This document shows positions 10,627 to 22,619 of a DNA stretch of 64,000 nt, piece by piece (within the stretch, counting starts at the first letter, position 1; the number at the start of each line of letters is the position of its first letter). The notes beneath the pieces are model-generated. The model had not been told where the DNA came from, made no database searches, and worked only from the letters and a program-made list of their open reading frames with translations. The stretch is from Dicyema japonicum. Taxonomy: Eukaryota; Dicyemida; Rhombozoa; Dicyemidae. Position numbers and translations under genes: made by a program. The stretch covers positions 1,242,324-1,306,323 of the forward strand of contig RDEW01000005.1 of assembly GCA_011109175.1 (NCBI GenBank), read 5' to 3'.

Positions 10627-13017
10627 TCAACCAACCTGCAAACAATAAAGGGCTGCTTCTATTGCATGCTTAACCCCAATATAAAGCGAATTCACTGAGA
10701 AATACTTCTCAATCTGATTTAACTGGTTCAATGTAAAGACATTCAATGTTTTGATAACAGTCACGAGGGATATCACATCGCTAATAGTGGGAACATTAAC
10801 AATTTTTGTGGCCTTTATGGCAAAGTTCAGAGACCTGAGTCCTCTATACAGCTAGTAGTCATTATCAAGAGCAGTCTGTTATTCTAATCACTAAAACAAA
10901 AAATATGACCTTTTCCGATATTTCCGTGGCCTTTGAGATTATCATTTGCATTATAGGATTGGAAAAACGCACCCCATTAGCAATGTATTCGATAATCAGT
11001 TCAACCTCGTCGATTATTATACAGCTGAGAGGACACCTTCTGGCATCATCAAACATCTTTTGGATGTGTCCGCATTTCCAAGAGTCTGTGTTTCCCACCA
11101 ATCTAGATGAAGTCAGTACACGTGTGAATTTGAACCCCGCATCGAGGGCAATCTTGGCTGCCAAAGCCGTTTTCCCAGACCCAGGTATCCCTATAAATAA
11201 ATTGAGAACTCTACCAGCCAGAATCATCCAATTAGTGTATCCTCGTTTGTCTTCAACAACACAGGCTTTGGCAGCCATGGATCCACTCTTTATGATGTCT
11301 TCAATTTCGCTCGTCCAGTCAATAATCGGGTGCTGAATGAACCGCGAACATATCAAAGACGAGGACCCAAAGGCCTTTGAATGAAATATGTAATACAGGT
11401 TGCAAGTCCGGCTGTTCAAAAGAGAACCGGATGTCGTCCATGCTCACCATCAGCTGGTCGAGAGCAGCTCGGTTGTCCGTTTTTGTGAGGTGCACATTAC
11501 GGGACATTGCTTGGGTAATGGCGCTCTGCACAACTCCTTCAATCTCAGCTCCAGTGAAATTTTCAGATTTTCTAACTAACTCGTCCATGTCAATATCTGA
11601 GCCCAGTTTGTTGTTCTTCCGCAATCCGTCAGGTAAATGTCAAAGATTTGGCGTCTTCCAGCCTCGTTTGGAAGACCAATCTCAATGTGGACCCCCAGGC
11701 GGGAGGGGACGTAGCAAGGCGGGGTCAATCAGGTCCTTTCTATTGGTCATCCCCACAATCAGGATATTGTTCAGCTGGTTCACCCCATCGAGCACTGTTA
11801 GAAGTTGATTAACCAGCGAGTCCATCACCCCCGCAGAACCAGACTAAAAATAAGTTAATTCACCCACCACAGTCCCCCGTTCCTTACAAATGGCGTCAAT
11901 CTCGTCAAAAATGACCACATGAAGAGCACTTTCTGCACCAAGCTAGAGGAAAATACAGCCAAACCAACCTTATCTTGTTCCAAGACAGCTTCAGCGAATA
12001 TCTTCCTCATATTGGACTCGCTCTCACCGACATACTTGCTCAGAAGTTCAGGACCATTCACAACCTTCACAGCCCTGGCGTTGAGCATCTTCGCTATCGT
12101 CCTGAAATAAGTAGCTAACAAACCTCGCCAACGCAGTTTTCCCCGTCCCAGGTGGGCCATACAACAGAATCCCACGAGTGTGTTTCATGGCTTAAATAAA
12201 CACGGAAAATACATAGAATGTCGCACACATTCGAAGGGTAAAGACGGGAGACGAAAGCTCGCTTGAATATCGTCTCAAATTGGTCTGAAAGTCCTCCAAT
12301 TCCCATCTTCATCAGGTCCCAGTCGGAGTCGATCACCGCTTTCACGGGAGCCTTAGAGTTTTGGTAACTTCCCTTGAGTCTCAGGAGTGGAGTCTCAGCA
12401 CAGGACTCGAACATAATGATAGTGCTGGCTGTGAACTGACCGTAACTGATCTCATTCTCGTCGTTTCCACCTAAAATTACCAACCATACACCTTTGAGAG
12501 ATTTTACCGTCAGAAGCATGGGTTTTCCGTTAAAGTTGATTAAAACCGGAAGACTCACATTAAGCATTAGGCCATTGTACTGCTCCGCTAGTAAAAAAAG
12601 CAACCCATCAGTTTCGACGAAAATCTCCTCTTTTCTGGAGATATTTTACTTGGCTTACATTTTGTTCACAAGTTTGACCTCCATCACCGCGCGTGCTACT
12701 CTGTCCTCTATTTTAGGAACAAATTCCTCGAGGATGACCTCGTCATTTATTTTGGTACTGAAAAATTTCCTCTAAAATGAGAATTGATGAAACCATTGGC
12801 CCAGAAATGCAGACAGTTCCCTCTTTTACGTTTTTTGACTCTCTCAGGGACAATACAAGCTTGCTTCCAACATTTACGAATGTTGCTTTGCATCTTTACT
12901 AGGTTAAAAAACATACTGTGATATATTTGTCGAATTTCCATAGATAGTTAGCGTGTTGTAATAGCTCATTTTGTCATTGACGCAGGAGTCTACTTTGAAC
13001 TTGCCCATGAGGCCCAT
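10627..13017 (-). CDS. NSF: N-ethylmaleimide-sensitive factor (NSF), AAA+ ATPase; 11 introns of 21-26 nt
   Basis: NSF is the hexameric ATPase that disassembles SNARE complexes after membrane fusion. Splicing the minus strand from ATG 13,017 gives an N-domain ([14 protein letters not shown] in the expected place), then D1 with MKMGIGGL, Walker [38 protein letters not shown], Walker [32 protein letters not shown] and NFTGAEIEG, then D2 with Walker [29 protein letters not shown] and RFSNPIMQ, ending [17 protein letters not shown]. Eleven GT-AG introns (21-26 nt) splice cleanly. Three one-base discrepancies remain: an extra base near 11,705, a missing base near 11,626 and a missing base near 10,833. 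Corrected, the product would be about 711 residues (animal NSF about 744). The breaks may be assembly indels or a young pseudogene. Confidence 0.93.
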
Positions 13018-14279
13018 TTTCTCACAATGCTACAAGATACAAAAGATTTTATTTATTGTTATATATATTTACTTTTTAATTGAATTTTATTATTTATTTT
13101 CTAAAATAACTTTTATTTGTGAATATAAATAAATTTATGATAAACTAATTAAAGTAGAAACTGCACGGATTTGAAATGAAATGAAAATGAATTAAACAAA
13201 ATTCAATAGGTGGGTGCCAATGGTGCTACTTTCATGTTCTCAAGTCGGATGAGTTTCAAGGCGAGGATCCACATTACAAGGGCCACATTGCTAGACGAAG
13301 GAACCTATTGCACTGCATGAAATCTCTCAAGGGGAAGAAACGTATTACAAGTCGATTGAACTTATTCTACAAGACGAAGGAACATATTCTACAAGAACGA
13401 AGGAACATATTCTACAAGAACGAAGGAATTTTTTGGGGGACCCAGTAGCCATAGGGTCAAAATCTCCGGATATTTTCAAAGTTGGACCTAGTACCCACAC
13501 CAATTGATCCCTACATTCGTATCCGGGTCTACACGTGACTTTGTTACCCAGACCATTGATCCCTACAGTACCTGGGACTACTGTGGAAGTACATACTGGA
13601 GTTGAGACCTACAGTGGGGTACCCACACCAATTGTTCCCTACATTCGAATTGGGATCTACATGGGACTTGTTAACCACATCATCGGTCCTCATAGGACGG
13701 CTTGGGCCCACTGTGGAAGAACATACTGGGAAAGGATTTATCATAAAGATTAAATAAATTTAAATGAGTTCTTTGTGGTAATGTGGAACATTAAACTTGG
13801 TGTTTTTGTTGAGCATCATTGTGGTCGTAATTAGATTTATAAGCATATCACATTTGATCGGTTAGTCCACTGATTAATTGATCGAAAGATAATCTTATGC
13901 CGAAGTTCTGGTAAGGTCAATTTTCTTCATCTCCTCAAATGTATGTAATTTCTTATTTTCTTTCTTAAAAGATTTTGAAACGACGAATTTTCAAATACAA
14001 CAATATCTTGGCTTGAAGTCCGTCTGGCAAAAATTGATAAAACTTTTTTGTCTCTTTGAGGAAGAACAAGGGAATCTTTAGTTATTAATTTTCTTTGACT
14101 CTAATGTGCTTATTCATAATTTAATTAAGCTAAACAAATATAATATGAATTCGCAGGTCTAATTTTTATGAATATACATTTAATTACTGAATATGACTCC
14201 CGTTAATCGGTCACAGCATAGCAAGGCAATATCATGTAGCTGAATATGCTAGCTAGTCTTTATTTAAGCCAACATTGGG
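13018..14279. other. Intergenic with two minisatellite-like patches
   Basis: No gene supported. At 13,364-13,430 a 22-23 bp unit (ATTCTACAAGAACGAAGGAA) is repeated three times. At 13,485-13,690 a unit containing CCCACACCAATTG and CCCTACATTCG recurs about 130 bp apart. Short open frames here look like repeat artefacts. Confidence 0.6.
13364..13430. repeat. Three-copy 23-bp minisatellite
   Basis: Near-identical units starting at 13,364, 13,386 and 13,409. The first lacks one base. Confidence 0.85.
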
Positions 14280-14716
14280 ATAGTATGGCATTTTTTGCCT
14301 AAAATGCCATTTATCAGGCCATAAAGGCTGCCGCCCGGAGCAAAATGGTGTAGGGGCAGCAGATCCAAGCCTGTGGAACGGACTTTTTTGACGGGAAAGG
14401 AGCGATTGGACATGAAAGTAAGTGAATTTTTGTTTGTTGTTTAATTAAATAATGATACACCTCACTCTTTCATGATCCTTTATTTATTCACTCTCATGTC
14501 TGATAACAACATCTGTATAGTTTATTTAGTCATGATTTTTTAAAAATAGTAATTATAAGGGGAATCATTATCGTACACTAGCCCGGGCAGCAGAAAGCTT
14601 TGGTACGCCCCTGTATAGATGCCATTTTAGATTTTATAGGCACAATTCGTTTTAGTCGGAAATGCGAACATTATTATTACATTAATTCGTTTTAGTTGCC
14701 ATAAATGCCATACTAT
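14280..14716. mobile_element. Candidate MITE, 437 bp
   Basis: The left end ATAGTATGGCATTT (14,280 onward) is exactly inverted at the right end (14,703-14,716), and similarity continues weakly inward. The interior has no ORF and repeats the words TTTTAGTT/ATGCCATTTTA several times. No unambiguous target-site duplication was found, so family assignment is open. Confidence 0.55.
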
Positions 14717-15976
14717 TCCTTGTTGTACCAAGTTCGTAACATCAAAATTTACATTAACAATACCTATTTTTCGTTGGCTTTTCCGTAAATTTACTTTAAT
14801 ATCAGTTTTAAATTATTGGTCTTTTGCGATCAGGTTTCCATTTTTTTAGCTTATTTGTAAAAAAAACTATATTTTTTAATGGAAAATGTAATATTTTAAT
14901 TTATTTTCTATCACTTTTTTTAAGAAAAAAACAATTTACTAAGTAACAAGAAAATCAAAATATCAATGGGAGACCACAGACGTTGGATTAACTGCGGGAA
15001 CTGGATTACCTAGAAGTTGGATGGTTCGATTGACGTATTTTATGTCTTTCTTCCCGGGGTTCTAAATAAAAATAATTAAATAATCCAGCTGATAGGGTGG
15101 AATGGATGTTTCCTCTGACAACTGCCAGAAAAATCCTTTGGAACTGTCATTTGGATTGCCGACGCTCATTACTAACTTTCGATATCATTGACCCAAGCGA
15201 TCTTAGAAAAGAGACAGTCTTTGAGCCCGAAGACTCCTCTCGTCTCGACAACAACGGGCTGTACATGGAATCTGGTAGAGAGGCTGTCGTATTTTTTTAT
15301 CTTGAAATTCTCGAAAGTCCGAACTGTCTCCCAGCTTTCACCTCGGAATCAGCAAGTCTCGACTGGGAAAAGGTGTCGGTGCAGGCCCCATCGAAAATCG
15401 ATCATTTTTCCCAAGAGATTGGGAAGACAGTTACCACGTCCGGGCGAACGGCATGGATGAAGCTACCACATGTCGATCCCGAGACTGAGAGATATCCCAT
15501 TTTGGAGGGTGTACTGTTCCAGAAGGGAACCAATTTTTATCACTATTTTGAAATTTTATTGTTAATTGGGGCTTCTGAGTTTCCATCGATCTTCGACGAT
15601 TATCCTCGATAACTTCCTGACCGTATTTAAGGAATACAATCTTCTGGCTGAACTCCTTCTTGGTTACTGGTCTCCGATAACGGTATGAAATGTGTCCAAA
15701 TAATCCCCACCGGGTGTTGGTAATAATTGTATCCAAGTGCTTTGATTTGCGAACTGTGTATAGGTCTTGGTTTTTTATAACCATTTTCTATGAAAAGTAT
15801 TCAAGTTATCAACACATGTCCGAGATAGTCCCCACGTAGTGGAAATAGTTCTAAATTTTTAAGGCTGTAAAAGTGACAAAATGTGTAAATTAGAGTAAAA
15901 TTATTATATCCTCTAAAATATAAATAAATATATAAATTAAATATATCTTTGAAATTTAAAAGGCGGGTCAAGTGAC
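14717..15976. other. Intergenic; overlapping ORFs of unclear origin at 15.10-15.78 kb
   Basis: A 171-codon plus-strand frame (15,097-15,612) and an overlapping 117-codon minus-strand frame (15,431-15,784) are open, with no recognised domain. The minus frame contains TRWGLFGHISYR, vaguely like the post-RT segment of some LINEs, which suggests a decayed element. Not called as a gene. Confidence 0.3.
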
Positions 15977-17560
15977 ATGGAATTTGCCAACGAATCAAAT
16001 ATTGATTCTCTACATTACAACAGCAGCACAAACATCAATTTCTACAACACCTACCCAAATGGTTCCGTGAGTTTGGAGCAATTCAAAAATTTGGCAATCG
16101 AGAGACTTAGAAGTAACCTTTAACAAAAATTCCAGTACTACGAGTTTTTGAAGAGGTTTCCGCAAAGACCGCTGGCAAACCACGTTCCGAATTCAATAAA
16201 CAACTCGAAATTTCAATGAAAAACAAGCGTATCAACAATTGGCGAACTCTTGTGGTAGGAGTGTTCTTAATCTTCAGTTTGGCGTTGAACAGAGCAACGA
16301 TTCCGCAAAAATTGAAAGAGAGAGGGAAAAAGACTTGGTTTCTCATTTTATCCTTAGGCTAGCCTTTTCAAAAAGGTTAATAATTGTCATTATTTTAGTG
16401 AGCACGTGCGTCGATGGTTCATTTCCAATGAATTAGAACTATTCCGATATCGAATCAACGCCCTTTCCCACGATTCCCAGTCCTTCAACCTCTTCTTAAA
16501 TTCAAATGTCGTCGGTTATCACTCGATTCCTGCAAATTCACACGACGAGGCTATCGATACGATCCCTGAGGAAGTCAGACAAGCCTTCTTCCGAAATGCT
16601 GCTCGAATTTACCTTGTTGCTATTTCTAGTCAAATTTAGGTGCCTTTTGAAGATGCCTCCGATTTGGTGAGCAAACGTGCCGTGGTTGTACGGAACGGGA
16701 CCGCATTCCTATCCCAATTTCAACTGATACCGACGATCTGCGCTCGTTTTAGAACAAATTTGTCCCTGTCACTGGCGGTTTGTTATTTTTACTATTTGAG
16801 TCTCTTTCGCATGTCAATTTGTTTGACGAGGACGACCGGATAGTTCCTATTCTGGAGGAGTTGAGTATGGACTACCTGGAAAACACGGAAATGCCGGCCA
16901 AGGGAGCAATTATCAGAGCTTCTCAAGTGAATCAGGTGGGAGTAGTCGAAATTTTAGATTGCCCACCAATTCCCGCTTTGCATGAGGATTATGCATGAGT
17001 TTGTGAGGGAACATCATCATTTGCGTCATTGGGGACGAATGCAGTACGGACTGTTTCTAAAATCAATTGGACTCCCACTGGAGGAATCGTTGAAGTTCTG
17101 GAAGGATGAGTTTACGAAGGGTATGGAACCCGACAAAGTTTGATCATTGTTTTATCGTAGTTTGATCGGAACTACTCTTATTCGATCCGACATAACTACG
17201 GTCAGGAAGGGAAGAGGACAAGCTACACGCCTTACTCTTGCATGAGGATCATTTCATCTACAGGACCATCAGTGGGAGACTGTCATGGTTGTGTGTCTGT
17301 TGATTGGAGGGTGTCCTTTCAAACACTTTGATATAGAATCGTTGAAAATGGAATTGAGTAAGAGGATTGGGGGAACTTCTGTTGATAGAGTATATGTTTG
17401 TTTTATGCAGATTCTGGAGAAGACGAAAGCTCAGCACTATCAGGTTTCATGCGGAATGTTTTTGGCCGCTGAAATAGGTTCGGCTGATTTAGTCGATTTT
17501 ATTCCCAACCAGCCGAGTGACTACTATAAGGAGTATATTGATAAGAAATTGAAAAAATGA
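15977..17560 (+). CDS. PRIM2: DNA primase large subunit; 9 introns of 21-24 nt
   Basis: PRIM2 is the regulatory Fe-S subunit of the primase-polymerase alpha complex that makes RNA-DNA primers in the nucleus. From ATG 15,977 the spliced frame reads [42 protein letters not shown], then [17 protein letters not shown] and the C-terminal domain. All four cluster cysteines are seen: [30 protein letters not shown] and [29 protein letters not shown] and [10 protein letters not shown] are strongly conserved. Introns at 16,113-16,135 and eight further sites (21-24 nt) restore one frame of 459 codons; animal PRIM2 is about 509. No frame error is needed, so the gene looks functional. It converges tail-to-tail with the small minus-strand ORF at 17.6-17.8 kb. 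Confidence 0.97.
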
Positions 17561-17583
17561 CTCATTTGTAATTAATACTATTT

Positions 17584-17820
17584 CTAGTGTTTGAGTGGGA
17601 AGTTTTGAGAATTTATATTATTTAGATAACCATTACCTAACCAAATCTTAATTATCTCTAACCTGAAAGCTACTTGGATATATTTTACGGCGTTTTGATT
17701 GAAGATTTCTGCTTGTTTCTTCTGTTCCTCCTTTTCTAATAGAGTGGAGTCAAGTGATTGATCTGTCTCAGGAGGCGTCCGAGTGACACGCAAAAGGTCA
17801 TTCATTTTCTCCCACTCCAC
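17584..17820 (-). CDS. Possible terminal exon with IQ motif, unidentified
   Basis: Minus-strand frame with MNDLLRVTRTPPETDQSL, a charged helix LLEKEEQKKQAEIFNQNAV and then KYIQVAFRLEIIKIW, which fits an IQ calmodulin-binding motif (A..IQ.AFR). A good 3' splice site (pyrimidines then GTTGTAG) lies just upstream at about 17,832, so it may be a last exon whose upstream part was lost or not recognised. The stop lies about 25 bp from the PRIM2 stop. An axonemal or IQ-domain protein is conceivable; identity not established. Confidence 0.35.
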   Translation of the reverse strand: MEWEKMNDLLRVTRTPPETDQSLDSTLLEKEEQKKQAEIFNQNAVKYIQVAFRLEIIKIWLGNGYLNNINSQNFPLKH

Positions 17821-18089
17821 GGAGGGGTTCCTACAACTGAAAGGAATGGACTTTTCTATATTTTATTCTGGTTCTGGATGTACTTGTGAGACATTGGAAG
17901 GACTATGGTAATGCCGTAGTTAACTTCTTTCTCGGTGTATCTGGGGTTAATAACAAAAGCTACCTATAGGATTCCCCCATCCTAGGCACTACTTAATGAC
18001 CTCTCTAAATAATGAATAAATTTTTATTAACACGGAAATAGGTTAAATGTAAGTGAGTAGTAGAAATTCCTGATTAACTTTTTATGCAG

Positions 18090-18235
18090 GAAGGTGGCCC
18101 TGTACGAGCTTGTGTGGGTACGAGGGAGGAGCACCGGGAAAGAATGATGATTTTGGCGGAGCGCATCGGGATCACGTGATAGTTAGTTTTGGTTTTACCG
18201 TGGTCTTGGGTGTTAAATAAATATAACCGTTTGTT
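18090..18235 (+). pseudogene. 5'-truncated LINE 3' end
   Basis: Reads HRERMMILAERIGIT and a stop, then TTAGTTTTGGTTTTACC and a TTAAATAAATA tail, the same ending as the copies at 1.9 and 6.3 kb. Only about 145 bp is present. Confidence 0.75.
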
Positions 18236-19029
18236 ACACTAACATTTTCTTTGTAATATCTCAATGAGTTATTTTCTGAATGACACTCAAGACCGTACTT
18301 GTTGTGATAGGCATGATGTCCAAGTATCGAAAAAGAACTCATTTCTTCCATAACCAGAAAGTTAATAAAAAATAGGAACGAAAAAACTAAAATGTTTTCT
18401 TTCTGCCATATTCCTTTACTAAAGATTTTCTGCCTCCTTCGTTGATGGAATGGATTATACCCTCATGGGTTTTTAACATTTGAGTTTATGTTAATTGTGA
18501 GACCTTCTTTTATTGAGCCGGCCATTGTAATATTTCTTTCACGACCACTTTGTAGAGCTAATAAAAACGAATAGAAACGAAAAACTTAACGTCATCATTC
18601 TCAATGATCCTTTATTTTCTCATACTCTTCCTTTATTTTTTCAGGCATATGGGGAGACTTACGAACTAGAGCTCGTATGACAGGTAACCAGTCCAGCATA
18701 TCACATAATACAACAGGAGCGGAGCAAAGAATGTTATGCAAATGCTTAATAATCAGGCTTATCGTTGATTTACTGTCTTTCCTCGTATAAAAATGTTATT
18801 GTTGATTATCTCCTAATCGGGAAGGTATCAAACTGATTTTTTTTAAATAACTGTTTAACAAACTGAATTTGTTTTACAAATTCTAAAATATGTTTTCGTA
18901 ATGTGATATGATGGAGATTGTTAAGAATCCACATAAGTTCCTCTAAGTGAGTCCAAGACAGAAAATCCTTTCAAGAAGAGATAACAAGGTTTGATGTAGT
19001 TGTCTAGGCGTCCAAGTTCTACTTTAAAT
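18236..19029. other. Intergenic, nothing recognised
   Basis: AT-rich with two loosely similar stretches (TTTCTTTCTGCCATATTCC; TTTATTTTCTCATACTCTTC) but no repeat unit or ORF that could be supported. Confidence 0.5.
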
Positions 19030-19300
19030 TATTCCAAAGACCAAGGGTAAAACCAAACTAACTAATTCCTTGATCCTGACGCATTCTAGTAGAACCCTCA
19101 CCCAAGCACAGTGATCCATAGGATGTTGTACGAGGAACTGAGGTCGATTCCAGAACTCGTCGCCTGGGAGCGAAATTGTCTCCCGGTGGAATAAATAAAT
19201 TGATCCTTTTGAATGCCGACCAGGCATTGGGTGCCTCCTGAGTAAGGTGGATCCAATAACACCACCAGAGGAAGAAAGAGAAATCTTCGATCAAGTAACC
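19030..19300 (-). repeat. Repeat family B, longest copy
   Basis: In minus orientation it starts with ATCCACCTTACTCAGGAGGC, passes TGCCTGGTCGGCATTCAAA, TTCCACCGGGAGACAATTTC and GGCGACGAGTTCTGGAATCG, and ends in AAGGAATTAGTTAGTTTGG. The last part resembles the 3' tail of the Jockey-like LINE (TGATAGTTAGTTTTGG). Other copies: 26.28-26.43, 32.49-32.64 kb, partial at 30.27 and 42.92 kb. Confidence 0.65.
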
Positions 19301-19378
19301 ACATGGTACCACGTGTCCATTGATGACTCATTTATCATATAGAAAGGGAATCTGAGAAAATATCGAAGTATAACTTAA

Positions 19379-19845
19379 TTGAAACTTTATTATAATATTT
19401 CACAAGACCGACTAAAGCAAGTTGAAGTTGAGAAACTTCACAAATATGACTTGCTTGCAAACGAACTTTTGCTGCTCTATGAATGCCAAGTGAAGATTAT
19501 TCCAGTGGTTTTGACGTGGGATGGAGTTGTCTCAAGATGTTTCAAGAATCATATGGATAAATTATCTATTGAAGAATCAATGAGGACTTACATCCAATCG
19601 GTTGTGCTGAAGAGAACGCTCGGAAGTATGCTCATTGAACATAAGCATGGGATGAAGGTATACGATGAAGAGTACGCCTCTGCTACCTCCCAACTTGTGG
19701 AACTGGCATGCCGTGAGGACAGCCCACTGGACTCTAACAGAGATATTTCGACTGAATCTGATTTGGAGATGGGGAGTAAAAGGGAGTTTATGGCAAATTC
19801 TTCTTCTAAGAAAAGAAGGATTATTAGCAATCTGGATTAAAATCC
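19379..19845 (+). pseudogene. C-terminal fragment of an R2-like non-LTR element
   Basis: A 150-codon open frame with KLHKYDLLANELLLLYECQ, VKIIPVVLTWDGVVSRCF and TYIQSVVLKRTLGSML. This is the arrangement found after the RT of R2/NeSL-like elements whose RT carries the phrase HLLFMDDIKLF, as in the copy at 62.0-63.6 kb. No RT or endonuclease accompanies it, so it is an isolated 5'-truncated piece. Confidence 0.55.
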
Positions 19846-20896
19846 GCTTAATTAGTTAATTCTATTTTTTAATAATATTTTAAAATAAATAACTAATCAC
19901 ACCTTGTTCCAAGGGAGACATTAATTATACAATGACCGTCCACTGTATTGTAGGTTGAGCGCGGGCCGTTTCCCAAGACATGCCTTTCAACTCAGGAAAA
20001 AAATTCAGTCCCAATTTTCCGATGATGTTAACAGTCGATGTGAGACAAACGGGAACTCTAGCATGGAAAATTTTACCACAAATACGGGGGACAGTTTTAC
20101 AATCGCTTTCCCAAAATTCTCCTCAAACCACGTGAGGTTTTTTTTCTGGGAATTTGATTACTGAAGCGACTGAATTTTAAAATCTTTATCAAAGCTTTCA
20201 GGCGACTGGTTCACAATGTTCGGATGACTCTGTTGTGGTTAGTAATCAAAGTGTCACAGAATAAGACAATATGAGGCAGGAATACTTCAACAAAGCTCCA
20301 CCACATGTCAGTGAACCGATAGTAGTCCAAGACAATAAATATAATCCGTCCATATTCGAACCTGTCATTACTAGCACACCCAATCACGTGAATTCTAACC
20401 ATTCTCTGTCTGAGGGGGAACAGAAATGTGCCAGTCCCATCTCATTTGGTGGGAGAGCATAATGTGACTGAAGTTAATCACAGAAAATTTGTTATAAAGA
20501 ATCAAACTTTTAAAGGTGGGACTGAAAATATAGGGTTTATGTTTAAAGCAGGGAATCTACAGGAAGAATTTATTTAGTGAAATTGCCTAATATTGAAGCA
20601 TGGGACTAATTTGAGAATTGATAATGATGACCTTTTCGGTACTCAGTCTGATGATTTATGTGGATCTATTGGTACCAATACTGAATCATTCGTTTTCTTC
20701 TAGTTGTGGTCACAATGTATGATTAACGTTTGTTCAAACAGTTTTTGATAAATGTTATGACTCTTGAGTACCTTATCCTTATTAGCAGCAATTTGCTGAA
20801 TCATGACGGAATAGTAAATTTCTGGAAAGAAAAGCCCACCACCAACATCCCTGGATTCACTAAAACGGATAAACAGCGCGGGATGTCCGTTTTATC
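19846..20896. other. Spacer with short unassigned ORFs
   Basis: Short plus-strand frames at 19,955-20,164 and 20,271-20,462 (Ser/Asn-rich) have plausible splice signals between them but no recognisable domain. They might be exons of an unknown gene or chance ORFs. Confidence 0.3.
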
Positions 20897-21060
20897 GGTT
20901 CCTATTCAAAATGGCCTCCGATAAATTTTTTCAGGTTTTGGATAAGTTCTTCAATAAACATCACGAGATATTTTACCAAGGTCCTCGACATCTTTAGGTA
21001 AAAAAGTCATCTTTTTTAAATCTTATAAAAATTGATTTTAAACGGTCCTATGGGTAAGTG
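20897..21060 (+). repeat. MULE left terminal inverted repeat
   Basis: Begins near TTCCTATTCAAAATGGCCTC and matches the right arm in reverse complement with few mismatches. Confidence 0.8.
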
Positions 21061-21679
21061 AAACTTTTTACCAAGGTCCTCGACATCTTTAGGTAAAAAA
21101 GTCATCTTTTTAAATATTTTTATATAAGTTTAAAATGAAAGATTTATTTTCAAAAGAAAAAAAGGAAAATGATTATAAATGTTAATAGAATACATATTCT
21201 ACTAAATTGAATATATATTCTGTCGGATCCATGTTAAGTAATATTTGTTCTTCAACAAATCTCAATATATTCTCAGATAAAGCGATATATTTAGTTTTTC
21301 CAAGAATTTTTTCTCCATTTTGTAATCTTAAAAATTTTATCATTATGCCTTCTTCTTTTATCAATTTATTTACAAAATTTCTTGGCGTCTTGTTTAGTGT
21401 CACAAATGTACTTCTAAAAACGTTGTGCCAGCCTTCATGGAGTTATTTGTCCGAGGTAAGTCCTCATATAATTATCCAGATTATTCCAATAATTAATTGG
21501 AAATCTTGGAATTAATGCATTTTCTTGATTTCCAATATAATTGATCGAAAAATATTGATATAATGGATTTAGAATCACGAAAATCTGATCTCGACACTAT
21601 CCAATCAAAAGTGTTCTTTACAGTATGTGTAGGAATAAAGAGAGGCATTTCAACATTTTTACAAATCTATCGTTAATTT

Positions 21680-22590
21680 TAAATCACATTTAACCTATTT
21701 ATATCTTCATTATTTATGTCGTTGAAAATTCCTAGTTCCAATATTTTTTTATTAATATTTTGTCCTAGATGGAACATGCAGCAATTTATCCGTGCGTTTG
21801 GAAATGATTTTTGAAAAAAGTTTATTGCTCCTTTTTCAAAATCTGAGACAATAACTCTTGGTTCTAAATCCGGAATGAGACGTTTAATTATTTGAAGCAT
21901 TGTGTCATATTCATTTTCAGTTTTTGATGTTAAAAGACAGAATATTATTAGAATTACAAGGTGATTAATTTTTACCGATATTGTGAATAATTGCTTCCAA
22001 TGAAGAGGGCAGACAGAAAAAATCCCATCAATAGACCATATTTTATGATTTTTTAATGGTGTCATCATTTCAGAATTAAAAAATAACCATATTTGTCTCA
22101 ACATCTGATAAGTTAATCATTAATATACCAATATTTTGGCGAAAACTGTGTCCAAACTGATAGAATCTATGCCCTCTTAAGGTATACATTAAATTCTCCT
22201 CAATATTAAGAACTGAATCATCACTTTCGTGTGGGATACTTTTTTTGTTCTATTAATCAGTTGTTCCAGAGAAGAATGAGTCCCTGTCAAATAGTTGTTC
22301 AAATTTTGTCCAAGCAGAGAATTGTTAATTATCTGTCTAGGACCCATATCACATAAGAGTGATTTCTGCTTTATGTCCTCCCGTATTAAGGCTCTCTTGA
22401 CAAATTCACTCCTTGGAAGATGATTATGTTGCTTCAGACTCCAAACTTCATCACACGATTGAATGATTTTTACAGATCCAAGACAGGTACGACCTGAGCA
22501 CCTCCAATATGTGATTTGTCTCTTCCTGTATTTTAAATGATACAGATTTCCATCATGTTCTAAACTTCTTTTTCCCTATTGGTTAACGAG
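21680..22590 (-). pseudogene. MULE transposase with FLYWCH zinc finger
   Basis: From about 22,570 the minus strand reads an N-terminal FLYWCH-type finger: ITYWRCSGRTCLGSVKI then EVWSLKQHNHLPRSEFV, giving the C..C..H.H pattern. After frame breaks, a 141-codon frame (22,104 to 21,679) carries the MULE DDE core: WSIDGIFSVCPLHWKQLFTI (first Asp), then VIVSDFEKGAINFFQKSFP (second Asp) and NCCMFHLGQNINKK (the CxxH block). The usual final Glu and SWIM finger are not seen. It is inactive, being frameshifted and interrupted. Confidence 0.8.
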
Positions 22591-22619
22591 AAACGGCATG
22601 CAGTAGTGAATCAATTAAT

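Noticed and set aside
11620-11710. Programmed frameshifting in NSF
   Set aside because: No slippery heptamer could be argued, NSF is not known to be recoded, and indel error or decay is simpler.
12880-12915. A fourth frame break in NSF near its N-terminus
   Set aside because: Using the second AG as acceptor gives a 23-nt intron and restores the frame.
13535-13753. 72-codon ORF
   Set aside because: Created by the local repeat CCCACACCAATTG..CCCTACATTCG, not by coding constraint.
15097-15784. Overlapping plus (171 codons) and minus (117 codons) ORFs as a gene
   Set aside because: No domain, no splice pattern like the real genes, and the minus frame looks faintly LINE-like.
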